NCBI GenBank assembly: GCA_022824585.1
Contig: JAJDZN010000072.1
Location: 1 to 64,000 of the forward strand
Direction: 5' to 3'
Length of the DNA stretch: 64,000 nucleotides
DNA from: Bryobacterales bacterium
Lineage (GTDB): Bacteria; Acidobacteriota; Terriglobia; Bryobacterales; UBA6623
The first letter of the stretch is position 1, and each line of letters starts with the position of its first letter. The notes below the pieces were generated by a model. It saw only the letters and a list, made by a program, of their open reading frames with translations, made no database searches and had not been told where the DNA came from. Below are positions 43,105-51,276 of this stretch, one piece after another. The position numbers and the translations under genes are program-made.

Positions 43105-45438
43105 ATGTCGTTTGTTGCGTCGCAGCCCCCCTCATACAACCCCGCTTCGGCACGTCGGCACGGCGGTTGCCCTCGCAGCTCGATAGTGCCTCGACTGGCT
43201 GTTGGGATCGGCCTTTCGGCCTTGCTCGCCGCGCTCGTGCCGGTGCCGCGCCTAGCCGCCCAATCGGCAGAGACGACCGGTGGCGCAGCGGTGGTGTCCG
43301 GCGCCAGGGCCGTGCGGGCTCACACTTCGCCTCCGATCGTCGCCGCGGAAGTCACCGACCTGACAGTGACGCGAACGCAGACTTCCACAGAAGAGTTCGA
43401 CGTCTTCGTGGACACGTTGATTGCATCTCTCCAGTTCGGCAGCTTCGGGATCGGGCGGGCCTTGGGCAGCGACCCGGCCAATGACGGATTGATCCTGCCG
43501 TTGGACCTGCCCACGCCATTTTCCATCGGCGAGCCCGCGGGGACGAATCCTTCCGAAGGCTTGCTGTTTTGGTCCGGCAGCGCCTTCGCGCGCGACGTTA
43601 GCGGGACCGCGACCGATGGTCACGCCGTCCTTGGCGAGGTCGAGATCTCGATCGCGAGCTATGCCGATCCCCGCGCCAATGTGTCGTTCTTCGACCTCTT
43701 CGACCTCAACACAGGAGCTTCGAGAGCGGAATTCGAGTGGACGGACGTGCCTGTACAGGACGGTGCCTTTAGCGCTGGCACGGAAGGCGATGCGGTGCAG
43801 GGCAGGTTCTACGGCCGGAGCCACATCGGCGTGGGAGGCATCTTTCAGAGCGATGGACTGATCGGCGCGTTCGGGGCCCAGCGCGAGCATCCTGAAGCGC
43901 TCACGGTCGTGGAGGTCGGGCCCACCGCGCCGCCCTTGGGCCCGCTGCCCGCGGCGACACGGCTCCTGGGCGTAGTCTTGGGTGGACCGCCGGCGTTGCA
44001 CGAGCCCATGATTGGGGGGCAGGCGGAATTGGACTCGCCCCTGACCGACGTGCCCGTACCGTTAGGACCGTCGTCTCAAGGTGCGATCGACATCGGCGAG
44101 ATGAGCTTGAGCGTGCGCGGGGTTGTCGGTGGCGGTAGCGGCGACCACGGCCAGCTCTCCATGACCTTGCGGGTCGGTCTGGGGCTTGGCGATCTGCTGC
44201 CGGCCACGCTCAGCATGAGAGCGGAAGGCCTGGCGGGCCAGGATGGCCAAGCCGGATACTCGGCCCTCACGAGCACGATCGAGTTCGACTTGGGGCAGGG
44301 GCCCCAGCCGTTTCCAGAGGGTATCGAGGCGACCACGCTGACCGCAGGAGGGTTCGGATTCCTCACGAGTCCGACGGCGAGCGTTGCCCGCTGGAATGGC
44401 GTGTTGCAGGCTGAAGACATCAGCGACTCGCGCTGGCGGGGCAGTCAGGTCAGCGGGGATGTCTCCATCAGCGTGCATCTGGCGCCAGAGCCAGCAGTAA
44501 ACGTAGAGTTCTCCAACTTGTCCGACCAAGGCTCCGGTCGTGCCCTCGAGAGCATCTCTTGGACGTCGATCCCCGTTTCGAAGGGGAACTTCGTTGCAGA
44601 GGACGGTGCCAACCTGTTGCAGGGGGTCTTCGCGGGCTTGGACGGCACGAGCGTGGCGGGCATATTCCAGTGGGACGGCCTGTCAGGAGGATTCGCCGCG
44701 TCGAACATGAGCCGAGCCGTTCCGTTCCTCCCGGTCGGCCAGAGCTCGCCGGACGCGGTCGGCGAAGACGTCCGGCTGCATGTGAGCGTCCCTTCGCTCG
44801 ATGCCCAGCGCGGCATCATCGGCTCCATCGCGGAGGTCTCAACCATCGAGGGCCTGCTGCTGGGCGCGAGGCCCGAGGATCCCGCCGGGATGATCCAAGG
44901 CGTCCGGATCGAGCAGCTGCAGCTGGCGGACTTGCCGATCGGGGGTGTCGCGTCCGATGTCAACGGCCTTGGCGGCTGGCTTGAGGAGGGCTACTTCGGC
45001 GCGGCTGGGATCTATCGCGCCGACGAAGATCTCGTCCAGCGTCGCTGGGCTTCCGCGGCGCTGATGGTGGGAACCGGCTCGTCTTCCAACCCGCCCGATG
45101 TGAGCGCCACATGGACGGGCGAGATGGTTGGCATCGACACCAGCGGGTCGGCGACGGACGGAAACCTCGTCCGCGGCGATGCCAGCATCAGCCTGAGAAC
45201 TGCAACCTACCTGCTAGCGACGGTTTCCCTCACGGGCATCGTTGACCAGGCGAGCGGCCGGACGCGGCCCGACATGTGGTGGGGCGGCATTCCGGTGTTC
45301 AATGGCAGCTTCGAATCCTCGACCTCGCACCACGAGATCGCGGGCAGGTTCCTGGGGCCGGACCATCGCGAGGTGGCCGGCACGTTCGATTGGTACAGGA
45401 TTCAGGGTGCGTTCGGAGCCCGGATCTCGGCACCGTAG
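43105..45438 (+). CDS. Secreted protein with three TbpB-like beta-barrel signatures
   Basis: Hydrophobic leader (VPRLAVGIGLSALLAALVPVPRLAAQS); repeated GRFYGRSHIGVGGIFQSDGLIGAFGAQR / GVFAGLDGTSVAGIFQWDGLSGGFAASN / GRFLGPDHREVAGTFDWYRIQGAFGARI. Confidence 0.7.
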   Translation: MSFVASQPPSYNPASARRHGGCPRSSIVPRLAVGIGLSALLAALVPVPRLAAQSAETTGGAAVVSGARAVRAHTSPPIVAAEVTDLTVTRTQTSTEEFDVFVDTLIASLQFGSFGIGRALGSDPANDGLILPLDLPTPFSIGEPAGTNPSEGLLFWSGSAFARDVSGTATDGHAVLGEVEISIASYADPRANVSFFDLFDLNTGASRAEFEWTDVPVQDGAFSAGTEGDAVQGRFYGRSHIGVGGIFQSDGLIGAFGAQREHPEALTVVEVGPTAPPLGPLPAATRLLGVVLGGPPALHEPMIGGQAELDSPLTDVPVPLGPSSQGAIDIGEMSLSVRGVVGGGSGDHGQLSMTLRVGLGLGDLLPATLSMRAEGLAGQDGQAGYSALTSTIEFDLGQGPQPFPEGIEATTLTAGGFGFLTSPTASVARWNGVLQAEDISDSRWRGSQVSGDVSISVHLAPEPAVNVEFSNLSDQGSGRALESISWTSIPVSKGNFVAEDGANLLQGVFAGLDGTSVAGIFQWDGLSGGFAASNMSRAVPFLPVGQSSPDAVGEDVRLHVSVPSLDAQRGIIGSIAEVSTIEGLLLGARPEDPAGMIQGVRIEQLQLADLPIGGVASDVNGLGGWLEEGYFGAAGIYRADEDLVQRRWASAALMVGTGSSSNPPDVSATWTGEMVGIDTSGSATDGNLVRGDASISLRTATYLLATVSLTGIVDQASGRTRPDMWWGGIPVFNGSFESSTSHHEIAGRFLGPDHREVAGTFDWYRIQGAFGARISAP

Positions 45439-45501
45439 CGTCCGGCGCCTCGCGCCGGTCCCCCATGCCGGTGCCGGTTGCGCCAGCGGCGGCCCGGCCT
45501 C

Positions 45502-46014
45502 TCAGTAGACCGGCGTCCCGTACGGCACCGGCGTCTCGACGCGCTGAATCTCGCTGACCCTCGCAATCTTCCAGACCTCGCCGGCTCGCTCGAGGAAGAT
45601 CTGCTGAACCTCGTTGCGGTCCGCGTAGACATACTCCACTCGCACTTGGGCCTCTGGGCCGGCCTCTTCGGGCGCGTTCATGGCGATGCCCTTGATGTCC
45701 CTGTTGCGCTCGCGGAGGAATTCCGAGAAGCGCTCCGGCCCCATCTCTTCCATGCTCTGGCGGAGCGTGCGTTCCATCTGTCCCGTGTAGCAGTCCAAGT
45801 AATCGTCTACCAGCCCGTCCCGGGCAGCGTCGAGCATGGAATAGATCACATCCCGCGGTTCTTCCGGCCTGGAAGAGCCGAGGCCCAAGAAGCCGCTGTC
45901 GTCGCTGCCGCCAAAGTTCAGGCGCTCGAACCCGCCCTGGTACCAGGCGATGATCGCCAAGCCGGCAACGATGACCGTGACCGTGACTGCCTGCGCCTTC
46001 GCATCCTTGCTCAT
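45502..46014 (-). CDS. Small membrane-anchored protein (possible NTF2-like fold), last gene of SPFH/P-ATPase operon
   Basis: MSKDAKAQAVTVTVIVAGLAIIAWYQGG (TM), then DVIYSMLDAARDGLVDDYLDCYTGQMERTLRQSMEEMGPERFSEFL...EYVYADRNEVQQIFLERAGEVWKIARV; ATGA overlap with the upstream gene. Confidence 0.7.
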   Translation of the reverse strand: MSKDAKAQAVTVTVIVAGLAIIAWYQGGFERLNFGGSDDSGFLGLGSSRPEEPRDVIYSMLDAARDGLVDDYLDCYTGQMERTLRQSMEEMGPERFSEFLRERNRDIKGIAMNAPEEAGPEAQVRVEYVYADRNEVQQIFLERAGEVWKIARVSEIQRVETPVPYGTPVY

Positions 46015-47003
46015 GGCAGCGACGACTGGCGACTGCTGCCCCGCCGGATGATGTTCAGGTCGAGATTGCCGTCCTCGTCGACGATCGTCTTGCGCAGGCG
46101 CGGCAGTATCTCTTCCATCGTCTCCAGGAACAGGCGGCTGCGCGTCACTTCGGGGTTCCGAGCGTATTCCGAGGCCAGTTTCTCGAATCTGGCGGCGTCG
46201 CCCCGAGCCTGCTGGACGCGGCGTTCGCGGTAGCCGTGTGACGCGGACAGCATCTGCTGCGCCTGCCCGCGCGCCCGGGGAAGGATGTCGTTGGCGTAGC
46301 CCTCGGCTTCGTTGACGATCCGCGCGGAATCCGCCCTGGCCGATGCGACGTCCCGGAAGGCATCGGCCGCCTCCGCTGGCGGGGTGACCGAGCGGATGTT
46401 CACGGTCGAGAGCACGACCCCTAATCCGTGGCGGTCGATCAGCTCTTGCGACTGCCGCCGCACTTCCTCTTGGATCGCGATCTTCTCCGTCGTGAGGACC
46501 TCGTCCACCGCCCGGGTGGAGATCTGCCGCTCGAGAGCGGCTTCGACGGCGTTCGCGACCGCTAGGTCGACGTCGGCCGACCGGAACAGATAATTCGCCG
46601 GTTCGGCGATGCTGTATTGCACGACCGCTCGTACGTTGAGGATGTTCTGGTCGCCGCTGAGGAACTGGGAGAGCACGGGGTCGGCAGGCAGGGCGTTCGC
46701 CTCGTCGGCCAGCTCGCCCCCGATGAACGCGCGCTTCAACTCGCGGACCTTCAGCTTGTACACCTGTCCCACGGGCCACGGCCAGTGCCAGCCGACGCCG
46801 GGCATGACCTGATCGTTCGACAACGCCCCGAAGGTTGTCAGCACGGCCTGTTGCTCGGTGCGAATCACGTAGACGCCCGAGAACAGCCACAGCGCCGCGA
46901 GAGCGCCCGCCAAGTGGCGTGCCGAAACCTGCCGCAGGCTCTCGCCGAGCGGCCCGCCGGACGGGCTGTCGGTCGCCGGAGACGGGTGCGCGTGCTGGTG
47001 CAT
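46011..47003 (-). CDS. SPFH/Band 7 protein, HflK-like
   Basis: LWLFSGVYVIRTEQQAVLTTFGALSNDQVMPGVGWHWPWPVGQVYKLKVRE...SARIVNEAEGYANDILPRARGQAQQML; start reassigned to ATG 47003. Confidence 0.9.
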   Translation of the reverse strand: MHQHAHPSPATDSPSGGPLGESLRQVSARHLAGALAALWLFSGVYVIRTEQQAVLTTFGALSNDQVMPGVGWHWPWPVGQVYKLKVRELKRAFIGGELADEANALPADPVLSQFLSGDQNILNVRAVVQYSIAEPANYLFRSADVDLAVANAVEAALERQISTRAVDEVLTTEKIAIQEEVRRQSQELIDRHGLGVVLSTVNIRSVTPPAEAADAFRDVASARADSARIVNEAEGYANDILPRARGQAQQMLSASHGYRERRVQQARGDAARFEKLASEYARNPEVTRSRLFLETMEEILPRLRKTIVDEDGNLDLNIIRRGSSRQSSLP

Positions 47004-47011
47004 GGCCGGTG

Positions 47012-48007
47012 CTATTGCCCCCTCGTCAGCAGACGCAGCAATTCTGAGTCGGCGCTGAGGATCACGGTCGTGTCCTCGTCCAGGGCCTTGCGGTAGGCTT
47101 CCAAGGTCCGCGTGAGCTTGTAGAAGGACTGGTTGCGGGAATAGGCCGCGCCATAAACGCGAGCGGCAGCCGCGTCGCCTTCGCCCTTGGTGGTCTCGGC
47201 CTCCTTGTACGCCTTGGCTAGGATTTCCTCCTTCTTCCTGTCGGCTTCGGCCCGGATTCGCAGGGCCTGCTCCTCGCCCTCGGCGCGGTACTGCCGGGCG
47301 ATCCGCTCGCGCTCGGCGCGCATGCGGGCGTACACGCTCTGCTTGTTCTGCTCCGGCAGGTTGAGCCGCTTGAGGCGCACGTCGGCAATGCTGATGCCGT
47401 ACTCCTCCAGCGCTGCCGTACCGCTGCGCTCGGCCAACTTGTCGAGCACTTCCTCGGTCTTGACCTGTTTCGGCGACGTCGAGACGATTTCTTCCAAGTC
47501 GAGATTGGCGATCGTCGCCGCCAGGCCGGACCAAACCAGGTCGTGCAGGCGCATTTCGGCCGCTCTCTCGTTGCCGACAGCCTGCACGAACGCCTGCGGG
47601 TCGGCGATCTGCCACAGGGCATAGGTGTCGATGCTCAGGTTCTTCTTGTCCTTGGTCAGGAATTCCGAGCGCGGGGGGTTGTAGACCCGGAGCCGCCGGT
47701 CGAAGAGCTGCACTTGCTGCAGCAGGGGCACCTTGATGCTCAGGCCCGCGTCGGTAACGGTACGGACTGGCTTGCCCAATTGCGTGACCAGGGCGAACTC
47801 TGTCTCGCGCACCGTGAACAGGGCTGACCAGGCCAGGACCGCCACTCCCAGCGCCAGCAGCAGGTTGCGGTTGCGCTGCACCAGCCCGCGCCAGTCGAAC
47901 GGCTCCTTGGGAGCGTGGTCGTGATGGTGCCCGTGCGCATGCTGCTCGTCCCCGTGCTTGTGGTCATGGGAATGGCCGTGGTCGTGTGTGTGGTGGTGGT
48001 CGTGCAT
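47012..48007 (-). CDS. SPFH/Band 7 protein, HflC-like, with His-rich N-terminal extension
   Basis: MHDHHHTHDHGHSHDHKHGDEQHAHGHHHDH then TM and HflC-type FTVRETEFALVTQLGKPVR...YRAEGEEQALRIRAEADRKKEEILAKAYKEAETTKGEGDAAAARVYGAAYSRNQSFYKLTRTLEAYRKAL. Confidence 0.92.
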   Translation of the reverse strand: MHDHHHTHDHGHSHDHKHGDEQHAHGHHHDHAPKEPFDWRGLVQRNRNLLLALGVAVLAWSALFTVRETEFALVTQLGKPVRTVTDAGLSIKVPLLQQVQLFDRRLRVYNPPRSEFLTKDKKNLSIDTYALWQIADPQAFVQAVGNERAAEMRLHDLVWSGLAATIANLDLEEIVSTSPKQVKTEEVLDKLAERSGTAALEEYGISIADVRLKRLNLPEQNKQSVYARMRAERERIARQYRAEGEEQALRIRAEADRKKEEILAKAYKEAETTKGEGDAAAARVYGAAYSRNQSFYKLTRTLEAYRKALDEDTTVILSADSELLRLLTRGQ

Positions 48008-48010
48008 GGT

Positions 48011-51000
48011 CTATTCCCCCAGCTCGGCGGGCTCGAATGGCGGCGGCGGCTGTTGCATCTGGGCTCCCGGCGGCGCGACGATCACCCCCTCGTCCATTGT
48101 CCAGAGCGTGCGGCGGCCGCCCGAAGAATCGATGATGAGTTTCTTGCGGCCCGGCAGGATCTCTTCCATCGCTTCCAGGTACAGCCGCGTGGAAGTCGGC
48201 CCGGGAGCGGCGCGATAGGCTGACTCGAGCTGCTGGAAGCGCGCCGCGTCGCCGCCCGCGCGGTCCGTGCGGCTCGCCATGTAGCCGTGGGCCTCCTGCA
48301 CCAGCGCCTCGCCTTGGCCCCTGGCCAGCGCGACCTGCTCGTTGGCGTAGCCCTCGGCCTCGTTGATCATCCGGCTCTTTTCTTCCAAGGCCCCGGCGAC
48401 CTCGCGGAACGCATCGACGACCTCTACCGACGGGTGCATGTCCTGGAAGCGGACGTGCCGCACGCGCACCCCGGTGCCGTAGTCTGCAAGCCGCCGCTGC
48501 AGCTCTTCGGCGGCCCGCTGCTCGGTCCGGTGGCGGCCGGTGGTCAATAACGCATCCAGCGACACCGTGTTCACCACGCTGCGCAGCGCCGCTTCCGATG
48601 CGGCGCGGATGACGGCCTCGGGATCGAGCTGTTGGAAGATGTAGTCGTCAGGCCGGTCGATGTCGTAGTGCACCACGGCGGTCATCTCGATCATGTTCTG
48701 GTCGCCGGTCAGCATCAGCGTTTCCTCGTCCTCGAGCTGGATGCGGCCGTCCCTGTGCTGGAGGTTCCATTCGTAGGACGGAGGCTCGCTGAACGCCGCG
48801 TCGTCCGAAGTCCGGAATCCGATCTCGATCGCGCGAATCTGCCTTGCCCGCACGCGCGTCAGCCGGTCGACGGGCCACGGCAGCTTGAAGTTCAATCCGG
48901 GCTCTCGATTGGGCAGCACCCTGCGGCCGAAGCGCTCGACCACGCCCACTTCCTCGGTGCGGATGGTGAAGACTGCCGTGGACGCCCACAGCGCAAGCAG
49001 AGCGGCTGCGGCGGGCTTTGCCAGCAGCCGGCGGTTCTCTACCAGCCACGCGAAGCCCGCGGCGGGATCGATGCCGCGCAGGATGTCGAGGATCGCCCTC
49101 CAGAGCTGGGCGATGCCGACATGCGACCGCACGCGCTCCCAGCGCGAGAGCTGGCCGGCGGGCCGCTCGATGCGCAGCAGGCGCACCGAGTTGAGCATCA
49201 CGAAGATCGAGGAGATCTGGTGGACTCCGGCGGCTAGTGCCGGCCCCATCCAGCCGATGCCGGCGATGTAGACGGAAACCACGTTGACCACGCCGGCGAA
49301 GAGGATGATGTTCTGCCACACCGTGGTGACGGCCCGCCTGGAAACACCGAACAGCTTGGGCAGCCTCCCGATCTCCGGGTTGAGATCGACGACATCGGCT
49401 GCCTCGGCCGCGATGTCGGCGCCGGAACCCGAGATCGCCACGCCGACATCGGCTGCCGCCAGGGCGGGCGCGTCGTTGACGCCGTCGCCGATCATGGCAA
49501 CCTTGCGGCCCTGCACCTGCAGTTGCTTGATCCGGTCCAGCTTTTGCTCCGGCAGCAGTTCGGCCTCCACGTGCGTGATGCCGACCACCCGCGCCATCGC
49601 GTCGGCGGCCTTGCGACGGTCGCCTGTGAGCAGGATGATGTTGCTGATGCCCAGGTCCTCGATCTCGTGGACCGCATCGTGAGCGCCCTGGCGCGGCGTG
49701 TCTCGCAGCAAGATCGCGCCCGCGCAGCGGTCGCCCTCGGCGACCAGGACCGGGGTCGCCCCAGCCCGGTCGGAGGCGGTCAAGTAGTCTTCGAGGCCAT
49801 AGATGCCGTGGTCGTTGAGGAAGGCCTCGTTGCCGGCTCGGACGGTCTTGCCGCGATGGATGCACTCGGCGCCGCGCCCGGGCACGATCTGTGCGTCTTG
49901 GAATTCCCCGGCGGCGATCCCGCGCTCTTCGGCGGTGCGGACGATCACCTTGGCGAGCGGGTGGTCCGAGCTCGCTTCCGCGGTCGCCCCGAGAGTGAGC
50001 ACCTGTTCCTCGGTGTGGCCCGGGGCCACCAAGATATCGACGATCTCGAACTCGCCGGTGGTCAGCGTGCCGGTCTTGTCGAACACGATGGTGTCGATTT
50101 TGGAGGCCGTCTGGACGACCTGCCCTCCGCGGGCCAGCAGGCCGCGGCGGGCCAAGCCGCCGATGGCGGCAACCATGGCGGCGGGAGTGGCCAGGATCAG
50201 TGCGCAGGGGCACCCGACGATCAGGACCGCCACGGCCCGGCGCACGCGCTCGGTGGCCTCGACGTCGCTGGAGAGGAAATAGACCGCGCCGGCAGCCAGC
50301 AGGATGGCCGGCAGGAAGTAGCGGGCGTAGCGGTCCGCTTCCCGCACCACCGGCGCGGTGCGGTGGTCGCGGGCCTCTTCCACCAAGTGAATGAGCCGCG
50401 CTAGGGTGGACTCCTCCGCGGCATAGGTCACCCGGATGTGGAGCAGGCCGTGACCGTTCAGGGTGCCCGAGAATACTTCGTCCCCCTCGCTCTTGTCGCG
50501 AGGCACGGACTCTCCCGTGATGGGGCTCTCGTCGACCGACGATTCACCGCGTTCGACCGTGCCATCGGCGGCGATGCGCTCGCCGGCGCGCACGACGACC
50601 AAGTCGCCGGGCTCCAAGTCCTCGACATGGACTTCGACCTCCTCGCCATCGCGCAGCACGCGGGCATGGTGGGGCAGCTGGTCCACGAAGCGGTGGATCG
50701 CCCGTTCGGTCCGCCCGGCGGCCCAGGCCTCCAGGCCCTCGCCGAGGAGCATGATGAACATGGCCTCGGCGGCCGCCAAGTATTCTCCGATCGCCAGGGC
50801 CGCGCCCGCCGCGATGACGATCGCGAGGTCTGCCGAGATCTTGCGCTCGAGGAGCTCGGAAATGGCCCGGTAAAAGGTCTTGTAGCCCGCCAGCACCGCG
50901 AGGAAGATCGCTGTGTCGATTCCAAGCAAGGAATCGAAGATGCCGAACAGGTTCAGCAGCAGCAGGACGCCGACGACAACCGTGAACCCTACGTACTTGA

Positions 51001-51052
51001 TCTGCTCGCGGCGGTCGCGATTTATCGCATGGTCCTCGGAGACGACATGCAC
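48011..51052 (-). CDS. Fusion: P1B-type metal-translocating ATPase (about aa 1-640) + HflK-like SPFH domain (about aa 676-1013)
   Basis: SSVDESPITGESVP, VGCPCALILATP, FDKTGTLTTGEFE, SSDHPLAK, MIGDGVNDAPALAAADVGVAI; then TM and TAVFTIRTEEVGVVERFGRRVLPNREPGLNFKLPWPVDRL...MINEAEGYANEQVALARGQGEALVQEAHGYMASRTDRAGGDAARFQQL in a single open frame. Confidence 0.93.
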   Translation of the reverse strand: MHVVSEDHAINRDRREQIKYVGFTVVVGVLLLLNLFGIFDSLLGIDTAIFLAVLAGYKTFYRAISELLERKISADLAIVIAAGAALAIGEYLAAAEAMFIMLLGEGLEAWAAGRTERAIHRFVDQLPHHARVLRDGEEVEVHVEDLEPGDLVVVRAGERIAADGTVERGESSVDESPITGESVPRDKSEGDEVFSGTLNGHGLLHIRVTYAAEESTLARLIHLVEEARDHRTAPVVREADRYARYFLPAILLAAGAVYFLSSDVEATERVRRAVAVLIVGCPCALILATPAAMVAAIGGLARRGLLARGGQVVQTASKIDTIVFDKTGTLTTGEFEIVDILVAPGHTEEQVLTLGATAEASSDHPLAKVIVRTAEERGIAAGEFQDAQIVPGRGAECIHRGKTVRAGNEAFLNDHGIYGLEDYLTASDRAGATPVLVAEGDRCAGAILLRDTPRQGAHDAVHEIEDLGISNIILLTGDRRKAADAMARVVGITHVEAELLPEQKLDRIKQLQVQGRKVAMIGDGVNDAPALAAADVGVAISGSGADIAAEAADVVDLNPEIGRLPKLFGVSRRAVTTVWQNIILFAGVVNVVSVYIAGIGWMGPALAAGVHQISSIFVMLNSVRLLRIERPAGQLSRWERVRSHVGIAQLWRAILDILRGIDPAAGFAWLVENRRLLAKPAAAALLALWASTAVFTIRTEEVGVVERFGRRVLPNREPGLNFKLPWPVDRLTRVRARQIRAIEIGFRTSDDAAFSEPPSYEWNLQHRDGRIQLEDEETLMLTGDQNMIEMTAVVHYDIDRPDDYIFQQLDPEAVIRAASEAALRSVVNTVSLDALLTTGRHRTEQRAAEELQRRLADYGTGVRVRHVRFQDMHPSVEVVDAFREVAGALEEKSRMINEAEGYANEQVALARGQGEALVQEAHGYMASRTDRAGGDAARFQQLESAYRAAPGPTSTRLYLEAMEEILPGRKKLIIDSSGGRRTLWTMDEGVIVAPPGAQMQQPPPPFEPAELGE

Positions 51053-51276
51053 TGGTAGACAAAGATAGCAAAGACGGTCGTTGGCCTCCCTGATTAGCGG
51101 GGCCTCGGGCGTCGATCCATGTGCAATGGGCGCGACTAGCTAAGGTGATCGTCGCCGTGCGGCAGAGCCGCTCCGCCCTCGCCACGGGGTACCCGCAGCG
51201 CGCCCCTCGACCGGTGCCCGCCGCTGCCTCTACCGTCCCCCAGAAGCCGATCGGCGCATTGTACAATCACTGCTTC

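Noticed and set aside
48648-50213. 521-aa minus-strand ORF inside the P-ATPase/SPFH gene
   Set aside because: Alternate frame of the same strand; Arg/Gly/Pro-rich low-complexity translation, while the 1013-aa frame has all catalytic motifs.
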